6,380 nt of DNA from Thermoplasmata archaeon (GCA_021798415.1 JAJZGO010000087.1:1-6380); one strand, 5' to 3'. Shown: positions 1 to 6,188, counted from the stretch's first letter. Translations and numbers: made by a program. Notes: a model not told the origin generated them from the sequence alone.

Positions 1-480
1 TCGGTCGTCCCGCTGGTCGCCCTACCGCACGGGGTCGTCCGCAACGTGCGGCCCGTAAGCGAGGTCGAAGGCGTGTCGATCACCCGGGCCGTCGTCGGTT
101 CGTGCGCGAACGGGACGATCGAAGACATGGAGGAGGTCGCCCGCGTGCTGCGCGGACGGACGGTGCATCCCGACGTGGTCTTCACGGTCACGCCCCACAC
201 GGCGGAAGTGTTCGCGGAGGCCGCGCGCCGGGGATTGGTCGACCAGATACTGACGGCCGGGGCGCTCGTCACGAGCCCCACCTGCGGTGCCTGCTTCGGG
301 GGCCACATGGGGGTGCTGGGGGACGGGGAGGTGTGCGTCACGAGCACGACTCGGAACTTTCAGGGTCGGATGGGCTCCCCGAACGCGAAGATCTACCTCG
401 CGTCGAGCGCCACCGTGGCGACGAGCGCGGTGGCGGGGCATCTCGCCGACCCGCGGGGGATCGCCCGAGGTCCGTCGTGA
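1..480 (+). CDS. Aconitase/LeuC-type hydro-lyase large subunit, C-terminal part (5' truncated by window)
   Basis: This is the last 159 codons of the large, iron-sulfur-bearing subunit of a LeuCD-type hydratase/dehydratase; the frame is open from base 1, so the start lies outside. Three cysteines that would hold the [4Fe-4S] cluster are present at visible residues 35 (VVGSCANG), 95 and 98 (PTCGACFGG). Their spacing of 60 and 3 residues matches the cluster ligands of isopropylmalate dehydratases. The following CVTSTTRNFQGRMGS stretch is the family's conserved substrate/cluster region. The partner small subunit follows with a GTGA overlap (its GTG at 477, this stop at 478-480), which implies translational coupling and a heterodimer. 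The family includes 3-isopropylmalate, homoaconitate, citraconate/maleate and 2,3-dimethylmalate (de)hydratases. No leucine genes are visible nearby, and the neighbours are amide hydrolases, so I do not assign leuC. Family membership is firm; the substrate is unknown. Confidence 0.93.
   Translation, partial: SVVPLVALPHGVVRNVRPVSEVEGVSITRAVVGSCANGTIEDMEEVARVLRGRTVHPDVVFTVTPHTAEVFAEAARRGLVDQILTAGALVTSPTCGACFGGHMGVLGDGEVCVTSTTRNFQGRMGSPNAKIYLASSATVATSAVAGHLADPRGIARGPS
467..471 (+). promoter_or_regulatory. Ribosome-binding site for the hydro-lyase small subunit
   Basis: GAGGT lies five bases before the GTG at 477, inside the end of the large-subunit gene. It supports GTG as the true start, although the same frame stays open well upstream. 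Confidence 0.6.
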
Positions 481-962
481 AGCTGGTCGGCCGGGCCTGG
501 GTCTTCGGGGACAACATCAACACCGACCTGCTCTACCCCGCCGCCTGCTTCCGCCTACCCGCCACAGAACGGCCCGCGCTCACGATGAGCGCGAACCGCC
601 CGGGGTGGTCGGGCCAGGTGCGGCCCGGTGACCTGCTCGTCGCGGGCCCGAACTTCGGCACCGGCTCCTCCCGGCCGGCGGCGGACAACCTGAAGGCGCT
701 CGGGATCGCTGGCGTGGTCGCGGACTCGATCAACGGCCTGTTCTTCCGGACCGCGATCAACACGGGTCTTCCCGCGCTGGAAGCCCCCGGCGTTCGGGCG
801 TTCGTGCGAGAGGGCGCGGTCGTCGAGGTCGACCTCGACGCGGGGACGATCCGCGCGGACGAACGCGAGCTGGCGGTCAAGCCGCTCCCCGCCTTCCTCT
901 CGCGGATCCTCGCGGACGGGGGGCTCATTCCCCGACTTCGCAAGGAAGGGTATATCGACTAG
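477..962 (+). CDS. LeuD/DmdB-type hydro-lyase small subunit
   Basis: This 161-residue protein is the swivel-domain partner of the preceding large subunit and is expected to complete a cytoplasmic hydratase/dehydratase. Residues 11-21 (GDNINTDLLYP) match the family's D-x-(I/V)-x-T-D opening. Residues 59-66 (NFGTGSSR) form the carboxylate-binding GSSR loop, and residues 84-98 include SINGLFFRTAINTGLP. The C-terminus GGLIPRLRKEG is typical of LeuD. The length fits the short archaeal-type small subunits better than bacterial LeuD of about 200 residues. The GTG start is chosen because it overlaps the upstream stop, has a GAGGT site and begins the conserved N-terminus; an open extension upstream in this frame has no family similarity. 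The specificity loop reads C24-F-R-L where isopropylmalate enzymes have YLRT, and P67 follows GSSR where Glu is usual. The substrate is therefore probably not isopropylmalate. Confidence 0.92.
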   Translation: MKLVGRAWVFGDNINTDLLYPAACFRLPATERPALTMSANRPGWSGQVRPGDLLVAGPNFGTGSSRPAADNLKALGIAGVVADSINGLFFRTAINTGLPALEAPGVRAFVREGAVVEVDLDAGTIRADERELAVKPLPAFLSRILADGGLIPRLRKEGYID

Positions 963-980
963 CGGCGCTCCGCCCCGTCC

Positions 981-984
981 GAGG
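981..984 (+). promoter_or_regulatory. Ribosome-binding site for the cysteine hydrolase
   Basis: GAGG lies seven bases before ATG 992, in the 29-base gap after the small-subunit gene. The gap shows no TATA-like or bacterial promoter element, so the gene is probably cotranscribed with those upstream. Confidence 0.55.
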
Positions 985-991
985 CACGCGC

Positions 992-1681
992 ATGCATCCG
1001 TGGGACGCGACGCTGGGAGAGCTCGATCGGCAGGTCATCGGCGCCGCCGGATACGGCAAGGAGCGCCCGTTGGGCAAGTCCCCGGTGCTGCTCGTCATCG
1101 ACGCGCAGTACAACTACGTCGGCGAGGACCTCCCGATCCTCGAATCGATCCAGAAGTTCCCCACGAGCGTTGGCCGTTCGGCGTACGAGGCGCTCCCGCA
1201 GGTGCTCGCTCTCGTCCGCGCCTTCCGCGAGACGAAACGCCCCGTCCTCTTCACGACCGTCGCGCCGAAGGAGGCCCTTCTCCCCTTCTCAATCAGCGGC
1301 CGCGTCCACGCCGACCGCCGGTCGGAGACGCTCGTGGCGGGTCACAAAGGCACCGAGATCGTCGAGGCGCTGCGGCCAGAGCCGGGGGAGCTCGTCATCG
1401 ACAAGGCATTCGCGAGCGCCTTCCTCGGGACCCCGCTCGCGACGATCCTGACGCTCCAGCACGCCGACACCGTGGTCGTCTGCGGCGGGACCACGAGCGG
1501 ATGCGTCCGAGGCACGGCGGTCGACGCGGCGGGACTCGGTTACCACGTCGTCGTCGCCGAGGACGCGGTCTTCGACCGGATCCAGCTCTCCCACGCCGCG
1601 AACCTCCTCGATCTCTGGATGAAGTACGCGAACGTGTTCCCGGCCCAGCGGGTCGTCGACTGGGTGCGCGCGCTCCCATGA
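992..1681 (+). CDS. Isochorismatase-family cysteine hydrolase (N-carbamoylsarcosine amidase/maleamate amidase-like)
   Basis: This 229-residue cytoplasmic hydrolase has the Rossmann-like isochorismatase fold. The expected catalytic triad is visible: D37 in LLVIDAQYNY, K138 in VIDKAFASAF and C171 in GGTTSGCVRG. The GTTSGCVR loop, the K-x-x-x-SAF motif and the SHAANLLDLWMKYANV segment near the C-terminus place it with the N-carbamoylsarcosine amidohydrolase and maleamate amidase branch. That branch cleaves carbamoyl or amide groups with release of ammonia. It does not resemble true isochorismatase, which lacks the cysteine. The ATG at 992 has a good GAGG and directly precedes a typical N-terminus. 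Its stop overlaps the next start as ATGA (1678-1681), tying it to the cyclic amidohydrolase. By context it should act on the open-chain product of that enzyme. Family confidence is high; the substrate is inferred only. Confidence 0.93.
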   Translation: MHPWDATLGELDRQVIGAAGYGKERPLGKSPVLLVIDAQYNYVGEDLPILESIQKFPTSVGRSAYEALPQVLALVRAFRETKRPVLFTTVAPKEALLPFSISGRVHADRRSETLVAGHKGTEIVEALRPEPGELVIDKAFASAFLGTPLATILTLQHADTVVVCGGTTSGCVRGTAVDAAGLGYHVVVAEDAVFDRIQLSHAANLLDLWMKYANVFPAQRVVDWVRALP

Positions 1682-3063
1682 GCGAGCTCGTCGTGCGCAA
1701 CGCCCGCCTGGTCTTTCCCCATGCGGGGGTCGTCGAGGGCGAGGTCGGGGTCTCCGGCGGCCGGATCGACGCGGTGGGGAAGGACCTCGGTCGCGGCGAC
1801 CGGGAGGTCGACGTGCACGGCGCCTTGGTGGGCCCGGGGGTCGTCGACCCCCACACGCACGTCGGGATCTACCGGCCCGCCGAGGAGGATGCCCGGACCG
1901 AGTCGGAGTGTGCGGTGCGCGGCGGCGTCACGACGATGGTCACGTACTGGCGCGTCGGGGAGCCCTACACCGACGGCCTCGTGGAGTACGGCCGCGCGTT
2001 TCCCGCGTTCCGCGCCCGGCTCGAGGGACGGATGCACACCGACTACGCCGTCAACCTCGGGATGCTGACCCGCGCTCACCTCGCGGAAGTCCCCGACCTC
2101 GTACGCAACGAGGGGGTCACGACCCTCAAGTACTTCGCCCACTACGAGGGGCGCGCCGACATCGGTCGCGACCTCGACGCCGGGTACTTTTACTCGCTCG
2201 CAGAAGCGGTCGCACGGCTTAGGGCCGAGGTCCCCGCGGTGCGGCTGAGCGTCCACAGCGAGGACCCGTACATCGTCCGGGAGGCGACCGACCGGGAGAA
2301 GCAGCGCGGCGGGATCGACCTCGAGGCGTATCGCCGGTCGCGTCCCGAAGTTGCGGAAGCGGTGGCGATCGCCCGGCTGGGGGAGACCGCCCTCGCGACC
2401 GGGGCACCGGTGTACCTTCCTCACGTGAGCTCCGCGCTCGGATACGCTCGCGCGGCCGAGTACGTCGCCCGGGGCGCCGACCTCACGATCGAGACGAGCC
2501 TCCACTACCTCACCCTGACGAGCGACAGTCCGGCGGGCCTCCTCGCGAAAGTGAACCCCGCCGTACGGCGGACCGAGGATGTCGAGTCCCTGTGGGCCGC
2601 GGTCGCGAGGGGCGGACTCCGCTGTATCGGAAGCGACCACGCCTCCAACTTGCGCCGGGAGAAGACGGAGCTCTGGAGCGCGAAGCCGGCGTTCGCCGGC
2701 ACGGGCCTGCTGCTGCCGCTCCTCTTCGAAGAAGGCGTGGTCCGTCGTCGCCTCCTCTCCCCGGAGTCCCTGTGGGGGATCCTCGCCGAGAACAACGCGA
2801 AAGCGCACGGGCTCTTCCCGCGGAAGGGGACGCTTGCCCCGGGCGCGGACGCCGACCTCGTCGTCGTCGAGAAGCTCGCGAACCCCCGACGCGTGACCGC
2901 GGAGCTCGTCCACTCGGCGGCCGACTACTCCCCCTACGAAGGTCGGGAGCTCCACTACGCACCCACCCGGACGTTCGTGCGTGGAGAGCTCGTCGCCGAC
3001 GAGTCGGGCGTGCGCTCGCCGGGGACCGGCACCTACCTGCGGCGTCCCCTCGGGCCCGGCTGA
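1678..3063 (+). CDS. Dihydropyrimidinase-like cyclic amidohydrolase (first copy)
   Basis: A 461-residue amidohydrolase-superfamily TIM barrel of the hydantoinase/dihydropyrimidinase/allantoinase/dihydroorotase group, which opens cyclic amides hydrolytically. All binuclear-metal ligands are visible: H59 and H61 (DPHTHVG), K151 for carbamylation (TTLKYF), H193 (LSVHSEDP), H249 (YLPHVSSA) and D320 (IGSDHAS). Y156 sits five residues after the lysine, where hydantoinases keep a catalytic Tyr. The loop that reads SPPLR in hydantoinases is NPAVR here (N293), closer to dihydroorotase/allantoinase. ETSLHYL replaces the usual ETCPHYL. The N-terminal strand (ELVVRNARLVF) and the C-terminal GTLAPGADADLVVV segment are the normal beta-sandwich parts. 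The start is the ATG of the ATGA overlap with the preceding hydrolase; the frame is open back to about 1000, but that extension is antisense-like, Arg-rich junk. Substrate unknown. Confidence 0.94.
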   Translation: MSELVVRNARLVFPHAGVVEGEVGVSGGRIDAVGKDLGRGDREVDVHGALVGPGVVDPHTHVGIYRPAEEDARTESECAVRGGVTTMVTYWRVGEPYTDGLVEYGRAFPAFRARLEGRMHTDYAVNLGMLTRAHLAEVPDLVRNEGVTTLKYFAHYEGRADIGRDLDAGYFYSLAEAVARLRAEVPAVRLSVHSEDPYIVREATDREKQRGGIDLEAYRRSRPEVAEAVAIARLGETALATGAPVYLPHVSSALGYARAAEYVARGADLTIETSLHYLTLTSDSPAGLLAKVNPAVRRTEDVESLWAAVARGGLRCIGSDHASNLRREKTELWSAKPAFAGTGLLLPLLFEEGVVRRRLLSPESLWGILAENNAKAHGLFPRKGTLAPGADADLVVVEKLANPRRVTAELVHSAADYSPYEGRELHYAPTRTFVRGELVADESGVRSPGTGTYLRRPLGPG

Positions 3064-3071
3064 GCCGGCCC
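3052..3071. terminator. GC hairpin at the convergent junction (possible terminator)
   Basis: GGG-C-CCGGC, loop TGA, GCCGG-CCC can fold into an eight-pair stem with one bulged C. The loop is the stop codon of the plus-strand amidohydrolase. It lies exactly between two convergent operons, where a bidirectional terminator is expected. No T-tract follows on either strand, and GC-rich stems arise easily at this composition, so the functional call is weak. Confidence 0.25.
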
Positions 3072-3079
3072 GCCGCCGC

Positions 3080-4459
3080 CTAGGCCGCTCGTGCGCGAAC
3101 GAACTCGCCGCGTCCCGCCAAGTCGGGGACGCTGCCGGGAAACGTCCCCTCGGCGACCGTCACCCCACGGCTGACCGTGCGAACGGGTACACCCGTGAGC
3201 GACCAGCCTTCGAACATCGTGAACTCGCTGTGGTGGTGGAGCCCCTCGTTGCGGATCGTCGTCGTCGCCTTGGGGTCGACGAGGACGAAGTCCGCGTCCG
3301 ATCCCGGCAGCAGGACCCCCTTGCGAGGATAGTAGCCGAACCGCCGGGCCGGGCCTTCGGCGAGGAGGTAGAGGAGCCGGTCCCAGTCGAGACGGCCGGC
3401 AAACGCCTCTCGGAGCATGACCGGATACATCGTCTCGCTGCCCGGGAAGCCCGGCGGGATCGCGAAGATGTCCTCCGCGCCCGGCGCCTTCTCCGAGCTC
3501 GGCGCGGCGTGGTCGGAGGCGAGGAAGTCGACCGTACCGTCGCGCACCCCGGCCCACATCGCCTCGACCTCGGCGCGGCTCCTAAGCGGGGGATTCACCT
3601 TCGCGTACGGTCCGCGCTCGCGGTAGGCCGACGTGTCGAAGAACAGGTAATGCGGACACGTCTCCACCGAGAGGTCGGCTCCCGCGGCCCGGGCCGCTCG
3701 CACGGTGGGTAGGGTGAATCCGCTCGACAGGTGTACGATGTGCACCGCCGATCCGACCTCCCGTCCGATCCGCGCAACGTGGGCGACCGCATCGTCTTCG
3801 GCGAGCGTGGGCCGGGAGTCGGTGTAGACGTCGGGCGTCGTCCGTCCGGCCTCCTTGAGACGGCGGGTCGCTTCCGCCACGATCGAAGGGTTCTCGGCGT
3901 GGACCTCGAGCGGAGCGCCGGAGCCGGCGAGTCGCTCGGCGACCGCAAGCAGGGTCGCGTCGTCGCACGCAGTGTACTGCCCGACGGGGTTCCAACCCAT
4001 GTAGACCTTCACGCCCGCTACCCCGGCCCGCACGAGCTTGGGGATCTCGGCGAGGTTGGCGGCGCAGCCGCCGCCGTGGACTCCGAAGTCGACGAGCGCG
4101 TTCGCCCGACCGAGGGCGGTCTTCGCCTCGAGCGACGAGAGGGTGAGGGTCGGCGGGCAGTGCTGCGGGGTCGAGGCGGCCTGCTCGACGAAGGTGGTCA
4201 CGCCGCCCGAGGCGCAGAGCCGGCTGCCCGTTCCGATGTCGGTGCGGTCCGGCCGGCCGTAGGTGAAGTGGGTGTGCGTGTCCACGGCCCCGGGCAGCAA
4301 GAGCAGGCCGTGGGCGTCGATCGTTCGGTCCGCGGACGGGAGGTGGGCGTCCTTCGCGATCCGGACGATGCGGCCGCGCTCGACGGCGAGACCCGCCTCG
4401 ACCCAATCGCCGCGCCAGCGAAGTCGCGCCGACCGGACGATGAGGTCGACCGGGCTCAC
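3080..4459 (-). CDS. Dihydropyrimidinase-like cyclic amidohydrolase (second, divergent copy)
   Basis: A 459-residue paralogue of the plus-strand amidohydrolase, from the same hydantoinase/allantoinase/dihydroorotase group. Metal ligands are complete: H62 and H64 (DTHTHF), K151 (GVKVYMGW), H187 (LEVHAENP), H243 (HIVHLSSG) and D316 (LASDHAA), followed by the standard ETCPHYL and KVNPPLR segments. At the position of the hydantoinase catalytic Tyr (five after the lysine) it has W156, and N289 replaces the usual Ser, so its substrate pocket differs from true hydantoinases and from its neighbour. The start is the GTG that overlaps the upstream decarboxylase stop as GTGA, preceded by a G-rich, Shine-Dalgarno-like run at about 4466-4474. 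The frame is open to 4942, but the extra N-terminal part is shadow sequence of the decarboxylase gene. It is the third gene of the minus operon and ends 16 bases from the convergent gene. Substrate unknown. Confidence 0.93.
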   Translation of the reverse strand: MSPVDLIVRSARLRWRGDWVEAGLAVERGRIVRIAKDAHLPSADRTIDAHGLLLLPGAVDTHTHFTYGRPDRTDIGTGSRLCASGGVTTFVEQAASTPQHCPPTLTLSSLEAKTALGRANALVDFGVHGGGCAANLAEIPKLVRAGVAGVKVYMGWNPVGQYTACDDATLLAVAERLAGSGAPLEVHAENPSIVAEATRRLKEAGRTTPDVYTDSRPTLAEDDAVAHVARIGREVGSAVHIVHLSSGFTLPTVRAARAAGADLSVETCPHYLFFDTSAYRERGPYAKVNPPLRSRAEVEAMWAGVRDGTVDFLASDHAAPSSEKAPGAEDIFAIPPGFPGSETMYPVMLREAFAGRLDWDRLLYLLAEGPARRFGYYPRKGVLLPGSDADFVLVDPKATTTIRNEGLHHHSEFTMFEGWSLTGVPVRTVSRGVTVAEGTFPGSVPDLAGRGEFVRARAA

Positions 4460-5295
4460 GCCGGTCCGCCCCCCAGGCGAGCGACGACCGTCCCTCCGGG
4501 GTTCGTCCACCCGGAGCGGAAGTAGAACGCGGACTCGATCCGACGCGGCGCGAGCGGCAGGAGTTCCTCGTTCTCCGCCGGGTAGAGTTCGAGCTCGCCG
4601 GACCCGCGCCACACGTCGGTGACGACGCGTCCGGTCGTTTGCACACGGACCAGCTCGTGGAGCGAGGGCGGTTGGCGAGGGTCCACGTTCGGGAAGTAAC
4701 GGACCCCGAAGTACGTTCCGAGCTGCGGTAGGTCCTCGGGGCGAGCGGGGCGCTCGAGCGTCACGCCCGCGAAGAGTATCCGCTCTCCGTGCCGGGAGAG
4801 CACGCCCCCGAGCCGTGCGCCGGCAATGTGCGGCTTGAGGGTCGGATGCAGGGGATGGAGACGGGTCATCCGGACCTGGGCCACCTTCTTCGGCCACCCG
4901 TTGAACCACCCGCGCATCATCGACCAGTCGTGGTCGGTCCATATGAACGGGAGATAGACACCGGCCTCGCCTCGAAACTGGCAGGGGACCGTGACGATCG
5001 CCTCCCCGTACTGAGTCGCCTCGGGCTGGCGGTAGGCCAGGTCGGGATCGCGGTCACTGACCGAGACCACCTCGGTGACGCGGACGGTGACCCGGTCGGG
5101 CTCGGGACCGGGCTCGAGAGGGGCCGGCAGGACTCTGCGTACGGCCTCCGGGTCCGCCCGGTACACCACTTGGATCACGTCGGAGGCGAAGTGCCAGGGC
5201 GGATGGTCGACGAGGGAGCTCTTTCCCGCGGGGCCGAACGGGGGAGTGTAACCAGTACCGCCCGACGAGGCCACCGGTGACGGAATCTCGGTCAT
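4456..5295 (-). CDS. Acetoacetate decarboxylase-family protein
   Basis: A 279-residue protein resembling acetoacetate decarboxylases, which use a Schiff-base lysine to decarboxylate beta-keto acids. The adjacent lysine pair K136-K137 in GWPKKVAQV matches the active-site Lys-Lys pair of the clostridial enzyme (Lys115 Schiff base, Lys116 lowering its pKa). E98 in YGEAIVTVP is a candidate for the conserved acidic residue. The protein is somewhat longer than the clostridial enzyme of about 244 residues, with an N-terminal extension of roughly 25 residues rich in Ser/Pro/Gly. Many such homologues have other activities (aldolase, dehydratase or cyclase chemistry), so decarboxylation is likely but not certain. 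The ATG at 5295 has GAGGG at 5305-5309, nine bases upstream, and lies 14 bases after the ABC ATPase stop. Its own stop overlaps the next GTG. No promoter is seen in between, so it is the middle gene of a three-gene operon. Confidence 0.9.
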   Translation of the reverse strand: MTEIPSPVASSGGTGYTPPFGPAGKSSLVDHPPWHFASDVIQVVYRADPEAVRRVLPAPLEPGPEPDRVTVRVTEVVSVSDRDPDLAYRQPEATQYGEAIVTVPCQFRGEAGVYLPFIWTDHDWSMMRGWFNGWPKKVAQVRMTRLHPLHPTLKPHIAGARLGGVLSRHGERILFAGVTLERPARPEDLPQLGTYFGVRYFPNVDPRQPPSLHELVRVQTTGRVVTDVWRGSGELELYPAENEELLPLAPRRIESAFYFRSGWTNPGGTVVARLGGGPA

Positions 5296-5304
5296 CGAAC
5301 GGGG

Positions 5305-5309
5305 CCCTC
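5305..5309 (-). promoter_or_regulatory. Ribosome-binding site for the acetoacetate decarboxylase-family gene
   Basis: On the minus strand TGAGAGGG includes the ATPase stop codon followed by GAGGG, nine bases before the ATG at 5295. It supports that start over the open upstream extension of the same frame. Confidence 0.5.
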
Positions 5310-6056
5310 TCAGGCAGAAGCGATCGCGGACGCGTCGGCTCGGCCGAGGTACGCTTCGACGACCGCCGGGTCCTGGCTCGCCCCCCGCACGTCGCCATTG
5401 AACAGGAGCTGGCCGTGGTGGAGGACGAGGACCCGATCGATCAGTTGGAAGAGCGACTCCACGACATGCTCGGTGACGAGCAACGTGATCCCTCGACCGT
5501 GGATCCGCCGGATGATCTCGACGATCTCGGCGAGCTCGGCCGGATTGAGCCCGGCCATCACCTCGTCGAGGAGCAAGAGCTGAGGGGACGCGGCCAGGGC
5601 TCGGGCGACCTCGAGCCGTTTCCGCCCCGCGAGCGTGAGCTCGGTCGACCGCGCCGAGCGGCGGTCCGCGAGGTCCGTCATCTCGAGGACTTCGTCGACC
5701 GTGAGCGCGGAGGGGTCGCGCTTGCGGCGACGGCCCGCGCCGAAAAGCGCGCCGACCCGGACGTTCTGCTCGACCGTAAGGTCGGGGAACGCCTGGGCGA
5801 GCTGGAACGTCTGGACCAGACCGTGATGGCATCGGCGGTGGGGCGCCCATCGGGTGACGTTCGTGCCCTTGAAGACGATGCGGCCGCTCGTCGGCGTGAG
5901 CATGCCCGAAAGGAGCGCGAACAGGGTGCTCTTGCCAGCGCCGTTCGGACCGATCAGGCCAAGGATTTCCCCTTCCGCGATCTCGAAGGAGATGTTCGAG
6001 ACCGCGGTCACCCCAGCGAATCGTTTCGTGAGGGCTTCGCCCGCGAGCAATGCCAC
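5310..6056 (-). CDS. LivG-type branched-chain amino acid ABC transporter ATP-binding protein
   Basis: A 248-residue ABC ATPase of the HAAT (branched-chain amino acid/amide/urea) class that powers import at the inner face of the membrane. Walker A is GPNGAGKST (36-44), the Q-loop is Q84 in QTFQLAQAF, Walker B is LLLLDEVMAGL (159-169, D163/E164) and the switch histidine is H196 in VTEHVVESL. The signature motif reads LTLAGRKRLEVAR, a variant of LSxGQ that I recall from other LivG proteins, so I do not regard it as broken. HAAT transporters also import amides and urea, which suits the cyclic-amide genes behind it. No permease, binding protein or LivF partner lies in the window; the next minus-strand genes are enzymes and no gene precedes it on this strand. 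The GTG start is the only start near the conserved N-terminus, with no Shine-Dalgarno. It heads the minus-strand operon. Confidence 0.94.
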   Translation of the reverse strand: MALLAGEALTKRFAGVTAVSNISFEIAEGEILGLIGPNGAGKSTLFALLSGMLTPTSGRIVFKGTNVTRWAPHRRCHHGLVQTFQLAQAFPDLTVEQNVRVGALFGAGRRRKRDPSALTVDEVLEMTDLADRRSARSTELTLAGRKRLEVARALAASPQLLLLDEVMAGLNPAELAEIVEIIRRIHGRGITLLVTEHVVESLFQLIDRVLVLHHGQLLFNGDVRGASQDPAVVEAYLGRADASAIASA

Positions 6057-6080
6057 GGCGGCGGCCGAACGCGATGCGTC

Positions 6081-6089
6081 CCTTAAAGG
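6081..6089 (-). promoter_or_regulatory. TATA-like promoter element for the minus-strand operon
   Basis: On the minus strand CCTTTAAGG is an A/T island in very GC-rich sequence. It is centred about 29 bases before the GTG of the ABC ATPase, the distance expected for an archaeal TATA box when transcription begins at or just before the start codon. The absence of any Shine-Dalgarno before that GTG agrees with a leaderless message. No clear A-rich BRE precedes it. A bacterial -10 element without a recognisable -35 is the alternative. Confidence 0.4.
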
Positions 6090-6131
6090 CTCCGGGACTT
6101 CGAGGTCCGCCGAGCAGGCCCGACCTTCCTC

Positions 6132-6139
6132 AAGGAGGT
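6132..6139 (+). promoter_or_regulatory. Isolated perfect Shine-Dalgarno sequence
   Basis: AAGGAGGT is a full match to the anti-Shine-Dalgarno and is stronger than any site used elsewhere in this window. No ATG, GTG or TTG follows within 4-12 bases; the nearest initiation-like codon is ATT at 6143. It may serve an ATT-started ORF (ending at 6361, overlapping ATG 6358 as ATGA), be a relic, or be chance. Confidence 0.25.
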
Positions 6140-6188
6140 CTCATTCGACCAAAGTCGCACGGGCGAACCGCGCCGCCCGCGGGAACGG

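Noticed and set aside
102..476. Upstream in-frame extension of the small subunit to 286 residues
   Set aside because: The extra sequence is an Arg/Gly-rich reading of the large-subunit gene; the small-subunit family begins at GTG 477.
1..962. Assignment as leucine-biosynthesis leuCD
   Set aside because: The fold and cluster ligands fit, but the specificity loop and GSSRP motif differ and the neighbours are amide-degrading enzymes, so the specific name was withheld.
1000..1677. Open extension of the first amidohydrolase frame giving a 687-residue protein
   Set aside because: The added part is Arg/Pro-rich shadow sequence of the cysteine hydrolase gene; the family N-terminus begins exactly at ATG 1678, in an ATGA overlap.
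1540..2955. 471-residue minus-strand open frame antisense to the first amidohydrolase
   Set aside because: Long antisense frames are expected at this G+C; the plus strand encodes a complete metal-dependent enzyme and the antisense product has no recognisable domain.
4460..4942. N-terminal extension of the second amidohydrolase to 620 residues
   Set aside because: It overlaps the decarboxylase gene out of frame and has shadow composition; the family start motif begins at the GTG at 4459.
5728..5748. Possible damaged ABC signature motif region (LTLAG/RK rather than LSGGQ)
   Set aside because: The same variant is familiar to me from other LivG-type ATPases and all other catalytic motifs are intact, so it is not evidence of a pseudogene.
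5296..5850. N-terminal extension of the decarboxylase frame to 464 residues
   Set aside because: It is an out-of-frame reading of the LivG gene; ATG 5295 has a ribosome-binding site and the family-like N-terminus.
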